Part shown: positions 1 through 12,200 of the stretch, piece after piece
Position numbering within the stretch: position 1 is the first letter of the stretch
Layout of the letters: each line of letters opens with the position of its first letter
Origin: Cristatella mucedo
Taxonomy: Eukaryota; Bryozoa; Phylactolaemata; Cristatellidae
Reading direction: 5' to 3'
Assembly (NCBI GenBank): GCA_009760855.2
Contig: WPIO01000005.1
Location: 11,377,001 to 11,437,000 of the forward strand
Length of the DNA stretch: 60,000 nt
Program-made: the position numbers and the translations under genes
The notes under the pieces: generated by a model
What the model was told of the DNA's origin: nothing
Seen by the model: the letters and a program-made list of their open reading frames with translations, nothing else
The model's database searches: none

Positions 1-1947
1 CTTTATATGTATTTCTTGTTCTTGCTTTTCCGTGGTCAGCTGTACCTGATTTCTGTTTTCGAGGCAGAGGAACTCTCTTCCTATTGATTTAGGAATGCCG
101 TGCTATTGGTGGCTGTTACTAGGGGTTTAAAAACGTTTCAAGCTGCTAATCTCGTAGTAGATTGTGTACACACTCTGAATCAAAGACTTCATGTGACAGC
201 CCGGGGCGTAGGTTTGACTTGCTCTTGCCTCACGGTGATTGGGGAAGATGAAATTGTCGACTGGCGTCGTGCAGGTGGAGGCAGACGCGTCGACTGTGGG
301 CAGGCGTTCAATCATGCCTCCAATCCACCTGCAGTTTGGGAGAAGTCGCTAATCCCACACAGATGTTGGCTGTTGCGGTGCCTCGTGCCTATGACCGTCG
401 TGAGGCAGCTCGAGGGGGGGGGGCTCGGCACAGGACAGCAACAGACTGGCAGCAAGTGGTTGCTATGCGGTTCGCTTGCAGCCAGTGGTGCACGGCACAT
501 ACTTCACAGTTGGCCTGCCGTGCCGTGGTGGGCATAGAAATCTGCCGATGCTTTAATTCATGAAATGCATGTCGGTGATGCAAATACTCGGTTACTAATT
601 CATGGTTCTTGCAGCCATGCCTTTGGCTAACCTAGTCAATGACCAGGACATTTTCACTTACACAGCCTTGTATTGCTTGTTGTACTGTGCCTAGCGTTTC
701 GATCACTGACTTGCACCTCTAGTAGAATGTCAGGGTAATGATTGGTAGCTCTTTTGAGCTAATCTGTCATCTAGATAGTAGAATTAATCAAGTTTAGCTC
801 TATCTGAAGATAAACAATGGCCATCCCTTGTGCATATATTAGCAGGGCTTAGTGTCTTGCTGTGGGGTTGCCATTAAATAGCAGAAGCTCATATTCCATC
901 AGTAGTCAGATCGGTAGCAATCTCATTCAGACTCTTTTGCTCCAGGGAAATCGGCAATTGCTTTTTGCTCTCTTATCGTTCACGGGCTCGTCCTTGGATG
1001 TACGCCCTCCAACAGGTTTATCAAAACCAATACCGTGTATTTTCAGATGATTCTTGCGGAGTTTCCAGAACATTTGACGATTTTATTGCATCGTCCACAT
1101 CGACCTTCTAGGTCTCCTGTAATCAGATTCTTCTTTTGTTTTGCCACGCATTCCCAAATTGTAGGCTTGGCTGAAAAGAATATCAATATGTATTGATGCC
1201 ACCAGATCAATTTCATTAATATCTCACTTAATTTTTGCAAAACTTCACTTTAATTAGAGTTTTTGGCCAATTTGATACAATCATCATAGCAAATCACTAA
1301 CACATTCAAAAGAAATTTAAAAAATGGGTTTTCCCTCACATATTTCATATCCATAGTGGGCTTTGAAACTTCAGCTGTAGTATCTTTTTGTTTAAAAATT
1401 TCCACTAGGGACAGGAAAACAGTTAGAAAAAACACCTGTTAACTGTTTTTAATTTTGTGCAAAAAACAGCTGTTTTACTGTTACTGTTAAACAGTTACCA
1501 GAAACCCTAGTACTGATATATCCATAGTAGGGGGTTCACTGATAATGGATTCATCCGGCTGGTAGTGTAACACATACCTCTGCTCACCAACCATCAGAAA
1601 CTAGAACCCTTACAGTGGACTCACGACCATGTGCCTTATCGGGAAGACAACTGGGATTATGTTTTATGGACATTCGAAAGCAACTTCATGGTAATTGGTA
1701 ACAGAAAGCTGCATAAAGGTTTGCCAAAGGAAAGATAAGGCACATGGAACCTGCATGAATACCTTCAGCCTACAATGAATCTCGGCATCGGGAATCGGGA
1801 TGGTTTGGGCTACTTTGCCGCAATAGCTTTTAGAGCTCTACATCAGATCGAAGGTATTATGGACCAACTCTTCAGGTGGTCAAAGAAGCTGGATTGCAAA
1901 GTGCAAACAACCTGCTTGGTGGTTAGTATATTTGGTAGCAATATGCT
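1..1947. other. no recognisable gene; upstream or intronic DNA of the CIP4-like gene
   Basis: I see no exon of a known family here on either strand. The open frames are short, lack ATG-plus-splice context and have no coherent protein character. Because the CIP4-like gene to the right lacks its F-BAR and HR1 exons, this stretch may be one of its introns, but nothing in the sequence proves it. Confidence 0.4.
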
Positions 1948-2036
1948 TAATAATAATAATAATAATAATAATATTGCACTTGATAAAGCGCCCTCAGAGA
2001 ACTTAATCTCTTTCTAGGCGCTTTACATTTGCTTAC
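1948..2036 (-). mobile_element. L2-like LINE, 3' tail only
   Basis: An (AAT)n run is followed by a minus-strand copy of the L2 3' terminal hairpin (inverted GGCGCTTT/AAAGCGCC arms around an AGAGAG...TTCTCT stem). This is a severely 5'-truncated insertion of the family whose best copy is at 35425-37294. Confidence 0.8.
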
Positions 2037-2359
2037 TGCCAGATCAGTTAAAGCCCTTTTTTGATGAAAGTGATGTGGTGCTGATGCAGTGGCCCAGCCA
2101 GACGCCGGATCTGAACCCCCGATAAAATGTATCGGACGACATATTTATCGGACAACATAGACAGGTGGCTGAGACGGTGCGTTTGGCCTACATCAGCAGC
2201 CGACCTTTTCAGTAAAATTCAGGCTCCCTGGAATGCTAAGCAGAGGAGACTACACAGAAGCCTCTGCTCTCTATGACTGGGCAGATAAGGGAGGTCTTAC
2301 AGCATCGTATTAGGGCGATGTAATACTAAGCGCTTGCAGTCGAACATCTCCATAAGTAT

Positions 2360-2475
2360 CCTCAATGTCGGACGATTGGCCTAGGGAGGTAGGAGACTCA
2401 CCTTTAACGACTAAGGACATGGGTTCGAGCCCTGCTGATATGTGTAAAGCACCTAAATAAAGATCAAGTTCTCTT
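2360..2475 (+). mobile_element. tRNA-derived SINE with L2-like 3' tail
   Basis: A pol III B-box-like motif GGTTCGAGCCC sits at 2422-2432, preceded by a degenerate A-box region. The 3' part (GTGTAAAGCACCTAAATAAA and the following bases) is recognisably the L2 LINE 3' hairpin in decayed form. The combination of a tRNA-like head and a LINE-like tail is the classic SINE layout. Confidence 0.65.
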
Positions 2476-2893
2476 ATAGTACTATACAAATTAATTCTAT
2501 ATTTACACAAACACACATACACATATGTATGTGCATACACAGAGGTCAACTGTAGTGGTATTTATGATTCCTTTCACCTAACCCCTACTAACAGTGACAA
2601 GAAAATTACTGATTAGGTTCAATAGCGAACATGTTGTGTGGGAGTGCTGCCTGCTTTGGACTTTGCATCCTTAAGCAGTCATGATCAGAGATCGTTTTGC
2701 CTTTCAGCATCCTTCAGTTAGAATAAGTCGGCAGGGGTGCTTCAGCCCAATCCCTTGCAGCTAACCTGGAATGACTACCAAATTGAAAATGCCTATGCAT
2801 AATTACAGTCTTTACACTCGGTTTTTCCTGCATTTTATTTTCATGTATGATTTCATAGAGCATAAACCTACATAATTTTACTGAGAAAATTGG

Positions 2894-3172
2894 TTGGGCT
2901 CTAGACGAGGGTACTACCTCATCTGCACCGAGCTTCGCTCCATTTATGCAGACATCGAAGCAGTCAAAAGAGCAACAGATTCACCGGAGAAATTGTTCAA
3001 TTGCCTGCTTAACAACCAAGACTACATGAAGGAAAGTATCCTCTGGAGAGCCAGTGTCACACGTCTTCTACAAGGCCACATTCCTTTTGTAGTATTGCAT
3101 GATGCCCGGTTGCAAGAACTGGCTTCATCTATACTTGCAGCCTTTGATGATTCTTATCCTGTTTGTAATTGA
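2894..3172 (+). CDS. orphan open frame, unknown function
   Basis: A 92-codon open frame that begins at a TTG, not an ATG; the first internal ATG is near codon 45. The translation is helix-prone and mixed in charge (motifs TELRSIYADIEAVKRATD and ARLQELASSILAAFDD), less repetitive than neighbouring chance frames. I do not recognise the family and it is not an HR1 domain. It could be an exon of the CIP4-like gene, a decayed transposon protein or chance. No strong donor or acceptor pair was identified. Confidence 0.2.
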   Translation: MGSRRGYYLICTELRSIYADIEAVKRATDSPEKLFNCLLNNQDYMKESILWRASVTRLLQGHIPFVVLHDARLQELASSILAAFDDSYPVCN

Positions 3173-3334
3173 CATTGCTCTTAAACATTCAAAATAGCTG
3201 AGAAAATTAATTCGAATCAGTCCTCGATTTGCATGCAGCCCCTCTCTCTCTCTACGTCGTGTCAGGGTTAGCATTTTCAGCCCAGTGTTAGTCGTTTGAG
3301 TTGCCAGGAGTGGAGCTACTGCTGCATATAAAAG

Positions 3335-3530
3335 GCTGGCTGATTCAACAGCCTTATTTATATAGCGGTAGAGGAACCTTAGTGGCTATTACTCCCACTT
3401 GCAGCAGACGGAAGCGAATCGAATTGCCTGCTTCATGGCTTGAACCCACGACCAGGGTCGTGATGAAGTGTGAGCTCCTTACTCTTTGGCTAAGACCGTG
3501 GGGCACCATCACACGCACTACTGAACCAAT
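3335..3530 (-). mobile_element. tRNA-derived SINE, degenerate
   Basis: On the minus strand a B-box-like GGGTTCAAGCC motif is followed by the tail shared with the copies at 42000, 53490 and 59499 (a 'gctatagcgacagaagagcc'-type module next to CAGCC...). It abuts the L2 copy starting at 3546. Confidence 0.55.
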
Positions 3531-3545
3531 ATATTTTCGATACTT

Positions 3546-4445
3546 GTATATAATAATACACTTGATAAAGCGCCCTCAGATAATTCAATCTCTTTCTAGG
3601 CGCTTTACATTCGCTGCAAAGGAAACACAATCGAATGGTGGTTGTATCATGCATGATAAACAACGTGAGTAACATGGTTAGGGGTTAAATGCACAGGGTC
3701 AGCATGCAAGTGTGGTTAGTGGCAGCATGCACTGTGTCAGCATGCACAAGCACATAAAGGACAAATCACAGAGACCCTCTAAATGTTGTGATAAATAGGT
3801 GCGTTTTAATTTTCTTTTTAAATGTGGTCAAATCAGGAGATGTCGTGACGGAAGTCAGGAGTGAGTTCCAGGCTTTGGGAGCGTACGAACTAAAGGCACG
3901 GTCTCTGCAGGATTTTAGGTTTGTACGAGGTATAGGTAAACAGATAGTTTCCGAAAACCAGGTGGTAGGAGGCTTGGCCTGGTGGGGGATTAGTTCTGAT
4001 AGGTAGGCTGGAGCCAAAGAATGAAGTGACCTAAAAGTGAGTGACAAAACATTGAAGTCGATCTGTTGCTTGAATGGTAGCCAGTGCAGGTCGGCGAGTA
4101 GTGGTGTTATGTGGCAACTGCTATGTTCACGACAGGCAAGCCTAGCTACAGAGTTTTGCACCAGCTGTAAGCTCCTGACTGCACATGCCGGTAGGCCAGC
4201 AAGCAGTGAGTTGCAAAAGTCTTGACGGGATGTCACAAATGCATGGATCAACTTGGATGTGATATCCTTGTCTAAACATGCCCGAAATTTAGCAATGTTG
4301 TGTAGCTGAAAGTAGGCAGGGTTGACTATGGAGCTGATGCGGTCGTCTAACGAAAAGTCACTTTGGAACATGACACCTAGATTTCATGCAGATTCAACAG
4401 GAGATGGCAGGGCCGATTTTGAGCGTTAGCCTTTCCAATTTCTGA
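3546..4445 (-). mobile_element. L2-like LINE, 5'-truncated (RT C-terminal part and 3' UTR)
   Basis: The minus strand carries the (ATT)n-side tail, the 3' hairpin and then the C-terminal region of the L2 reverse transcriptase. A 201-codon frame (3766-4371) has family motifs LHWLPFKQQIDFNVLSLTFR, AYLSELIPHQAK and APKAWNSLLTSV. The catalytic YADD region is missing, so it is a dead 5'-truncated copy. It lies just 5' of the CIP4-like exons in the opposite orientation. Confidence 0.9.
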
Positions 4446-4782
4446 ATCACACTTGGTTGCTATTAAGTATGATTTGCAAGAATTTGCATAGCCTATGCCT
4501 GTAGCTCTCGGTGATGCCTCATTGCCAGCTGCTACAGTGCTACTGCTATCTTAGGACTAGTTTGACATTTACATTGCAAGAATTAGCATCGTTTGTGCTT
4601 GCATTGGATTTCATGCAGGAAAGTGATCCTACAATATTCCTTCGACAGTCTTTCATTTATTTTCTGATTAAGGCATTACCTCTATAGATAGTCCTTTCAA
4701 TAATCTAGCTCTGATTGATTCAGCTATGTAGTCATGATGAGTATCAAGTGTTCTATTGTGCATAGATTTTGGATGTGTGTGT

Positions 4783-4880
4783 TCTTCGGTCTTAGCCCAG
4801 GGTCATTCGTACTTCACGATCCAGGTCGCCAGTTCGAGTCCTGCTGATGGCAGTACTTTATTGCTTGCTGCAACAATTAT
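4783..4880 (+). mobile_element. tRNA-derived SINE
   Basis: The B-box-like AGTTCGAGTCC is at 4831-4841. It is followed by a tail also seen at 38493-38530 (a 'ctttattgcctgctgcaa'-type module). It lies about 95 bases before the CIP4-like exon. Confidence 0.55.
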
Positions 4881-4974
4881 TCTACCTGCGAATATTAAAT
4901 CGAGTTGGGTGCTTAGTTTGCATGTTGCTACTCTTTACATCGCTTCATGACTTATATTTTTATACTTATCGCAG

Positions 4975-5108
4975 GTCTTTGAAGTCGCCCAGTACTGGAG
5001 ATACTGGTTCAGCTCCTATTTACGACAGTTTCGATGAGGATGACAACGACAGTTCCCCTACTGCTGACGGTGGCGTGTGCACTGCCACGGCACTTTATCC
5101 TTTTCAGC
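4975..5108 (+). CDS. Cip4: CIP4/TOCA/FBP17-like F-BAR protein, penultimate coding exon (acidic linker, start of SH3)
   Basis: CIP4/TOCA proteins bind curved membrane through an F-BAR domain, Cdc42 through an HR1 domain, and WASP/dynamin through a C-terminal SH3, linking endocytosis to actin. This 134-base exon follows a TTATCGCAG acceptor and ends at a GTAAGT donor. It encodes a Ser/Pro linker with APIYDSFDEDDND, which matches the xPIYxxFDED linker I know from CIP4/TRIP10, then the SH3 start (ATALYPFQ). The exon ends in phase 1 and joins the 8378 exon in frame. Upstream F-BAR and HR1 exons were not found in 1-4974 and probably lie outside the window. Family assignment is firm; the exact paralogue is not. 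Confidence 0.85.
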
Positions 5109-5224
5109 GTAAGTTTATGCAGCCATACCATCAAACCTAGTTGTATTATCTATACAATCATAATGACTAATACTTGCCAGAAATATAACGAGTGTAAAAC
5201 ATGCTAATCGTTACGAAATTGACA

Positions 5225-6175
5225 TCGAACTTGAGCAACTTCTGCCCAGTCTTCCTTCTACCGTTTCTATCAAAGACACTGAAGCAAGTCGTGGCAGACC
5301 AGCTGAACCCATATTAGTGAAACTTCAAACCTTGCTAGTAAGTTCCAGTGTGGCTTTAGAGCTAATCACTCTACGGAGTCAGCATTGCTTCGAGTGTACA
5401 ACGGCCTGCTTAGGGATGCAGACTTAGATAGAGTATCTCTGCTTGTTTTGCTCGATCTTTCGGCAACTTTTGATACCAAGTCGTTCTTACATGCCTTTCA
5501 TCTCGCCTTGGCATCACTTGTACTGCACTGCAATGGTTCAAGTCCTGCCTCAGTGGGAGACTACAGAGTATTGATGTAAACGGACAAAGATCATCCGAGG
5601 AACCACTGAAATATGGGGTACCTCATCGGTCTGTGCTTGCTCCAGTTCTTTTCACGATTAATACTCTCCTTCTTGCCGAAGTGAATGCCAGGCACAACAT
5701 ATGCTTTCACTTCTATGCAGCTAACACTCAGTTGTACCTTTGCTTTGATCCTTCCCAGCCCTCCAGCACGTCGAATTCTCTCAACTCTCTTGCTGCATGT
5801 ATTAATGACATCTGCACGTAGATGGCAGGATGGATTGCAGCAAACTTTCTTAAGTTGAATGATGACAAAAAACTGACTTACTAGTTATGGGCAAACCAAG
5901 TGTTATTCGGAAATTGAAAAATTGATACTCACAATCGGCTCAGTCAGCATATCTCATGTTAAATCTGCATGCAACCGTGTGCTGGTTCAGATCCTTTCAC
6001 TAGACGGGCACCTCAGCTCTACAGTAAAGTCTGTCTACTTTCAGCTACATTAACATTGCTAGAATTTGGGCTTACTTAGACAGGGATACCACATCTGAAT
6101 TGATCCATGGATTTGTGACATCCCATCTCGACCACTGTAACTCACAGCTTGCTGGTTTATCTGCCTGTAAACGAA
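5225..6175 (+). mobile_element. L2-like LINE fragment, degenerate RT
   Basis: Plus-strand similarity to the 35423-37054 RT frame, beginning at the 'LSNYRPVS' region. It runs through the palm (decayed GVPQGS and YADDTQ; the text now reads YAANTQ) to the 'VTSRLDFCNSLL' region. Several frameshifts and stops break it. It lies inside the last intron of the CIP4-like gene and is convergent with the next L2 copy. Confidence 0.85.
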
Positions 6176-6342
6176 AGCAATAGATAAAGAAATTTCAAAT
6201 TTATAGCACTCTGCATCATATGCGACTGGTGTCCCAACTGGCTGTGACTCTGTACACCGAGGTGCATGTTTGCAGCTTGTCGAGCTTGTGAATTTTAAAA
6301 AGCTTCCTTTACAGAGTAGCACTATGCCTCGTAAATTCCATG

Positions 6343-6378
<36 letters not shown>

Positions 6379-7752
6379 CACCTGATAAAGCGCCCTCAGA
6401 GAACTCAATTTCTTTCTAGGCGCTTTACATTTGCTGCAAGGGAAATGCAATTGAATGGTGAGTAATATCATGCTTGATAAGCAAACAACATGAATAACAT
6501 GGTTAGGGGTGACATGCATAGGGTCAGCATGCAAATATGGTTGTGGCAGCATGCACAGTGTCAGCACGCATAAGCACATCAAGGACGAATCACAGGGACC
6601 CACTACATGCTTTACTAAATAGGTGTTTTGAAGTTCTTTTAAATGTGGTCAAGTCAGGGATGTTCTGACGCAAGTCGGGAGGGAGTTCCAGGCTTTGGGA
6701 GCATACGAACTAAATGCACGGTCTCCAAAGGATTTGAGGTTTGTACGAGGTATTGGTAGACTGTTGGCTTCCGAAAAGCGGGTGGTACGATGCTTGGCCT
6801 GGTGGGAGAGTAGATCTGAGAGATAGGCTGGAGCCAAAGAATGAAGGGACCTAAAAGTGAGCGACAGAACCTTGAAGTCGATCCGTTGCTTGACTGGTAG
6901 CCAGTGCAGGTCGGCGAGAAGTGGAGTAATGTGGCAACTGCGACACTCACGACAGACAAGCGTAGCTACAGAGTTTTGCACCAGCTGCAATCGCTTGATC
7001 GCACATGCCGGTAGGCCAGTAAGCAGTGAGTTGCAGAAGTCGAGACGGGATGTCACGAATGCATGGACCAATTTGGACGTGGTATCCTTATCTAAACAAG
7101 CCCGAATTTTAGCAATGTTAGGTAGCTGAAAGTAGGTAGATTTGACTGTGGAGCTGATGTGGTTGTCTAACGAGAGGTCACTTTAGAAAATGACACCTAG
7201 ATTTCTAGCTGATTCAACTGGAGATATGCTGGCAGGACCAATTTTGAGCGTCCGCCTTTCCAATTTGTGAATCACACTGGGTTTGTCCATAACTAGTAAG
7301 TTAGTTTTAGCGTGTTTTAGTTTTAGAAAATTTGCTGCCATCCATGTGTGGATGTCATCAATGCATGCAGCAAGTGAGTTGAGAGAATTTGAGGTGCTCG
7401 AAGGCTGGGACGGATCAAAGCAAAGGTACAACTGAGTGTCATCTGCATAGAAGTGAAAGCCTAGATTGTGCTTGGCAATCACATCAGCAAGAGGGAGAGT
7501 ATAAACCGTGAAAAGAACCTGACCTAGCACGGAGCCCTGAGGTACCCCATATTTCAGAGGTACCTCGGATGATCTTTGTCCATTCACGTCAATACTCTGG
7601 AGTCTCCCACTAAGATAGGACGTGAACCATTGCAGAGCAGTGCCAGTGATGCCCAGGTGAGATGAGAGGCGCTCTAGAAGAACTTTGTAATCGATAGTAT
7701 CAAAAGCTGCCAAAAGATCGAGCAAATCAAGCAGCCAATAACTCAGCCAATA
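6343..7752 (-). mobile_element. L2-like LINE, 5'-truncated, nearly open RT
   Basis: The copy has a long AAT/ATT run (6343-6377), the L2 3' hairpin and UTR, then RT sequence on the minus strand. Two frames (7183-7758 and 6649-7071) together cover the region from 'LLDLLAAFDTID' through GVPQGSVLG, FYADDTQLYL and the C-terminal LHWLPVKQRIDFKVLSL block. A stop and small shifts separate them. The 5' end is truncated within the RT fingers/palm. It sits in the last CIP4-like intron. Confidence 0.92.
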
Positions 7753-8377
7753 CTGCATGAATGGAGGTGAAATTTCACGTGTAAGTCCAGCTTTGCTTAT
7801 TTATCTTTGCAGTTGTTCATTTCTGATTTCGGTGAGATAAGTTTTGCTATACATGTCCATGATTGTTCAATATATGTATGTGCATGCATCCAGTATAACT
7901 CGTTCAATCGATATCAGAAATGAACTGCAGTTATATATTCAATACAACTTAAATATGAAATTTCACATTGATCATTGCAGTATTAACCGAGTTATGGAAT
8001 TTATAAGGCACAAAGCTACTTTGTAAATGAAGCTTTTTAAGTTACAAGAATGCGCCTCAACAGGCTGCAAACGTGCACCTTGACAGACAAGTTACCACCT
8101 GTTTGGACACAATTTGCATATGATGCAGTGCTCGGTAAATTTGTTACTTGTATAGGTTTTGCTTCCGGTTTACTTCCAGAATAGATAGGGCTTGCATAAT
8201 CACTTTTATAATGCTTTTATTGTATGTGGTAGTCGTCAAAAATTCAGATCCAATTTTTGGCATGTATTTACATGGTACTCTTAACAAATATTCGATTGTC
8301 GGACTAATCTACTCAGTATTTTCCCGACATTTAGCTTAATTTTATTTTTCTACTTTTCCTCAAATGAATCGTTGCAG
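7753..8377. other. remainder of the last CIP4-like intron
   Basis: AT-rich intronic DNA between the L2 copy and the terminal exon. I see no further gene or repeat family in it. Confidence 0.5.
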
Positions 8378-8523
8378 CTACAACCGATGGCTCAGTGGCG
8401 CTCGACAGCGATGAGGTGGTGACTGTGCTAGAGCGTGACCAAGGCGATGGGTGGACTAACGTGAGCCGAGCTAATGGTCAGAAAGGCTTCGTGCCCACAG
8501 CTTACATACAGCTGAGCAACTGA
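8378..8523 (+). CDS. Cip4: CIP4/TOCA/FBP17-like F-BAR protein, terminal exon (SH3 domain)
   Basis: The acceptor GTTGCAG precedes this 146-base exon. It continues the SH3 from the previous exon after a split Pro codon (ALYPFQ-P-TTDGS) and stops with TGA at 8521-8523, right after the domain. SH3 landmarks are visible: ALYPF, DEVVTVLERD (RT/n-Src side), the invariant W in GDGWTNV, and GFVPTAYIQL. The GDGWT...G.VPT.YI signature is typical of the CIP4/TOCA1/FBP17 group rather than PACSIN or nostrin. The split position inside the SH3 after YPF also agrees with the vertebrate family as I remember it. The protein ends about two residues after the domain, shorter than some vertebrate tails. Confidence 0.88.
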
Positions 8524-10791
8524 AGGCAGTGGCTTTTAACACTCATATATTAATACTAAAGAGATCGTACAGGCAGACACCGACACTGCTGCTGTAGTCA
8601 CTCGACTGCTAATCGCTGCTTACCAGTCAGTGTACTGTGCTGCTTGTTCCTGCCCAGAGTAATGAACAGACTGGCGATCGGTGCTTACTGCACTGTTCAC
8701 GACTGCGGCAGTCACTCGCCCTGGCAGTCTTGCTTTCTGTGCCCTGAGGCACTATGCTTACTGCTTTGGATGCAGGTCGATCGGCTGGCCAGTGAGCTGG
8801 CCAGCTCGATATAACTATGGAAACCACGGTATTTGCTATTGAGCCGTCATGCTGTATCAGATCCTTATCGTTGGCCATGACTTGGTTTTCTTCAGCTCAC
8901 ATCTTGAGTATTCATCAGAATTGATCCGGCTTGTGCCAATGGCGTGCTTCCATTGCAATTGGGATGTTGCACATCCAGTCGTTCCTATCCTGGCTGTTGG
9001 TTTAGTGTTAATTTGCTGTTGCTTTGCTACTCGGTTCATGTTTGTGCCGTGCCGACTACCGCAAAGCTCTACTTGCCCAGATGCAGTGGCAGCTCGCCTA
9101 GCAGCAGCTGCAACCTCCTTGCTTCTTATGCACTTGGGATTCACTTGAACGTTGCTATCATGCTGTTACACTAGTTTGCCACCGTGTTGCAGCAATGTGG
9201 GTGCAGCCGTAGCATGCAAGTGCAGCCATACTACATCAGAGAGAGTGGCGATCTCTTATGCTTGTCTATTAGTTATTATTATATAGTATATGCTGAAGTG
9301 GTTAAATTTACTACTCTGTGTATCTACTTCGTTACTGATGTACTTTATATCGTTCTGTCGATGCCAGCGAAATGATTATACTCCAGAATTTTCTAGAGAA
9401 TAGTGTTTGTTGAAGGATATGCTATAGCAAACACAATTACAATTGGATTACTTTCTTAAGGTATTGCAAACTGTACATATATTTGTATAGATCCCTCTAC
9501 GCATGGACTCAAACTGTAGCAGGTGATCAGCTCATGCACGTCTGGGTCTTGCTGGTCACTGTCGGTTTTGAGATTGCATGTTGGGGTGGTCTTTGCGAGT
9601 ATGCATCGTTTGCTTTAGGCACCCAGTAAGCAGTATTGCTATGAAAGTGATCTCGCTCACACATGCCTAGTTTTCAGCTGCTGAGCCATGAAGGTAATCA
9701 GCGGAAAGGTTAGATATATTCTTAGTACTATTTAAAAAAGACTTGCTGGCAGGTACAAAATCCACTGGTGGATTTGGATGCTGACTGTTGTGGCTGGTGG
9801 TGGTGGATTGAACCCGTCCTCTTGCAGGGTATGCCTTCATGAGCACTATTTACTGTGACGATGCTGCTGCCATGTGGTGTTTGCACGTCTCTGTCTGATC
9901 AGGGATACTCGGCTAGCAGTAAGAACGTGCACAGTGGTCAATTCGCTTCGTTTTTCAGCAACTGCATTAATACTTTAAAAACGAGTGGCTGCATAGGTAC
10001 CAAATAGTTGCATAGGCCGCTCGAAAGTCGATATGCAATACAGCTGGCCGATACTGGAAGATGCATCGCGGCATCTTCCAAGAGCAGTTTAAGTGGACGA
10101 GCTTCGAGCTGCTCGGTCTTAGTTGTGGTGCACAAGACGACGAGAGTACTTGTCGAGGGTACTTGCCTCAGCAAACACACGCCTGCGCGAGCATGCGTGC
10201 CCACACTCACACAATAGCACTCATGTTAGCCCAGACAATTCATGCAATAAAGTGCGTCTGGTTGGCTGACAGTTACCATTCTAATATGACTTTTACTGTA
10301 CATACCTGCACTTATTTTACTACTGGGCCCTAGTCTTTGGTAGGCCTCTTCAACGCTACCGGTGAAAAGTGCCTTCTGAATGCCACCACATACGTTTGTA
10401 TGCTGCCTCAAGATCTGCTTAGCTTGAGCTTGAGCATTGATTAAAATATGCAACAGGAATAGCAGTGGCACTTACAAAACAAGTCGTACCACAGTTTGGA
10501 GCTTTTCAGTAATCGCTCATAATAACCAGTCATTTGACTTACTATTAGGAGGCTGCCATAACAACGCAGGCTGTGCTTAGGGACTAATATCATCGATCGC
10601 CATGTCTTGCATCAATGATGAATAGCTGTCTGGCGCAAGGTAGACAGTACGGTAAAGGCTGCAACCTAAACAATAACGTGCTAATCACCCAGGAATCCGT
10701 AGCTGTCTGTTGTCACCTCTCAAGAATAGAAGCACATGTTGTGCTAAGTACGTATTGCAACTTCACTCTGGAATCCCTGGTGATTAGTGCC
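8524..10791. other. convergent intergenic region and 3' UTRs
   Basis: This is the tail-to-tail space between the CIP4-like gene (plus) and SSNA1 (minus). An AATAAA at 10246-10251 on the plus strand is a possible but distant polyadenylation signal for the CIP4-like transcript. No open frame here looks like a gene. Confidence 0.5.
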
Positions 10792-10869
10792 TTACTGCTG
10801 TGCTGACGTCCGAAGTGCTTGAGACTCTTTCTTCACCACGTTGAGCAGTGTCTGCGAGCTCTCAAGTAT
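10792..10869 (-). CDS. SSNA1: SSNA1 (NA14/DIP13), exon 3, C-terminus
   Basis: A TTTCAAG acceptor precedes this 78-base terminal exon (phase 0). It encodes ILESSQTLLNVVKKESQAL and a short tail, ending at TAA (10792-10794). ILESSQTLL is a hallmark of SSNA1 in animals. Three exons of 52, 200 and 78 bases sum to 330, giving 109 residues, slightly shorter than human SSNA1 (119). Confidence 0.93.
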   Translation of the reverse strand: MLESSQTLLNVVKKESQALRTSAQQ

Positions 10870-12200
10870 CTTGAAATGAGAGAAATGCAAATCTAGCAAT
10901 ATGTATTTCTGCCATTGCTGGATACAATGCAATGGCTAGATTCGGCCGGGGCTCATTAGTAATGCTAAATGCAGCACTTATAAGAGCTCCTCTAGCTATG
11001 GATTAATCAGTACGCCAAATGCTCAGGCATACAGTCATTGTGGTTCATGTATACATTTACTGTAGCCTGGAACACTTGGTTGGACTGCACAGACAACTCT
11101 TATCGTGACTTCAGTGTTTCCTGAGCAAGCCAGCAAAGTGTGTGTGTGTGTGTGTGTATGCGCGCTCGTGCGCCGTGGGAACGCTGAAATAACAATTCGC
11201 CTCGAGAGGGAATGATCCCACATCCCCTAATATTACTAGTGCAGTGATTACGGATTGAGCTACCAAGACTACTCCTACGGTGTTCCGAACAGGTCTATAA
11301 AACCTCAGCTTTAAATCGCCTCTCACAGAACGTGCTCGAGCCAATCTCGGTGTACTCCGTGAACGACTGTGCATCTTTACAATTAGAAACTTTTTGCTAA
11401 GTGCAACCATTACGTCTGCAGGGGTGGGCGACCAGAGAGCCGCATATAGTTCAACCCGGAAGGGGCTCCCCCATTGCTAAATGGCTTGACACTGATCCTG
11501 GAAACTGGGCTCCAAATTAAAAGCTTGCCGACAGAAACGCTTTCCGTGGGCCATTTGATCTCACATCATAACTAGACAGTCTACACTGCCTTCGTGGCAA
11601 CCTAAGAAAGGTGGTGATTAGCTAAATACCCAGCATCTTCCACCAAGCCATTGCTTAGCGTAAATGCGTTATCGATGTAAATAATGCCGTTGAAGTTATA
11701 TTTTCTTAGTTGGTACCTCTACTACCGATATTACGACTAATAAACTCTGCAGGCTAATCCGTCTTGAAGCAGAATAACCAATTACCTCAACTTATTATTA
11801 GGCCGCAGTTTTACATATGTTAACTGAAATGGCAGTACTGCACAGCGTTTTTTGAATTTTTCACATTTGATAATGCTTATCATACAAGAACGCAATCGGA
11901 GATGAACAGTTAGCACTAAGCTGTAGCAGTATGGCTCGGTAGCCACGTGCGTTCGGACAGGTATCTCCAGTTTGGCAATACGTAGTACTTCGATGTCAAT
12001 TAATGAAAATTATTGATGTCGAATCTCAATTGCACGTGGGGCAAATCGGCTAGACCGCACCCTCTCAATCCAAAACAATGGTTAAAGCGCAAGGTCTGCA
12101 AAGATCTTGTGCTGTTTAAGGCGAAGCGCATCTATTCACCTACAGTAGATCTACTCAAGCACTGAAGCAGGAGCATACACTAGTAGGCAAGCATCTTTAC

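Noticed and set aside
1948-1974. Independent trinucleotide microsatellite
   Set aside because: The AAT/ATT runs at this and most other places are the 3' tails of L2 insertions, not separate loci.
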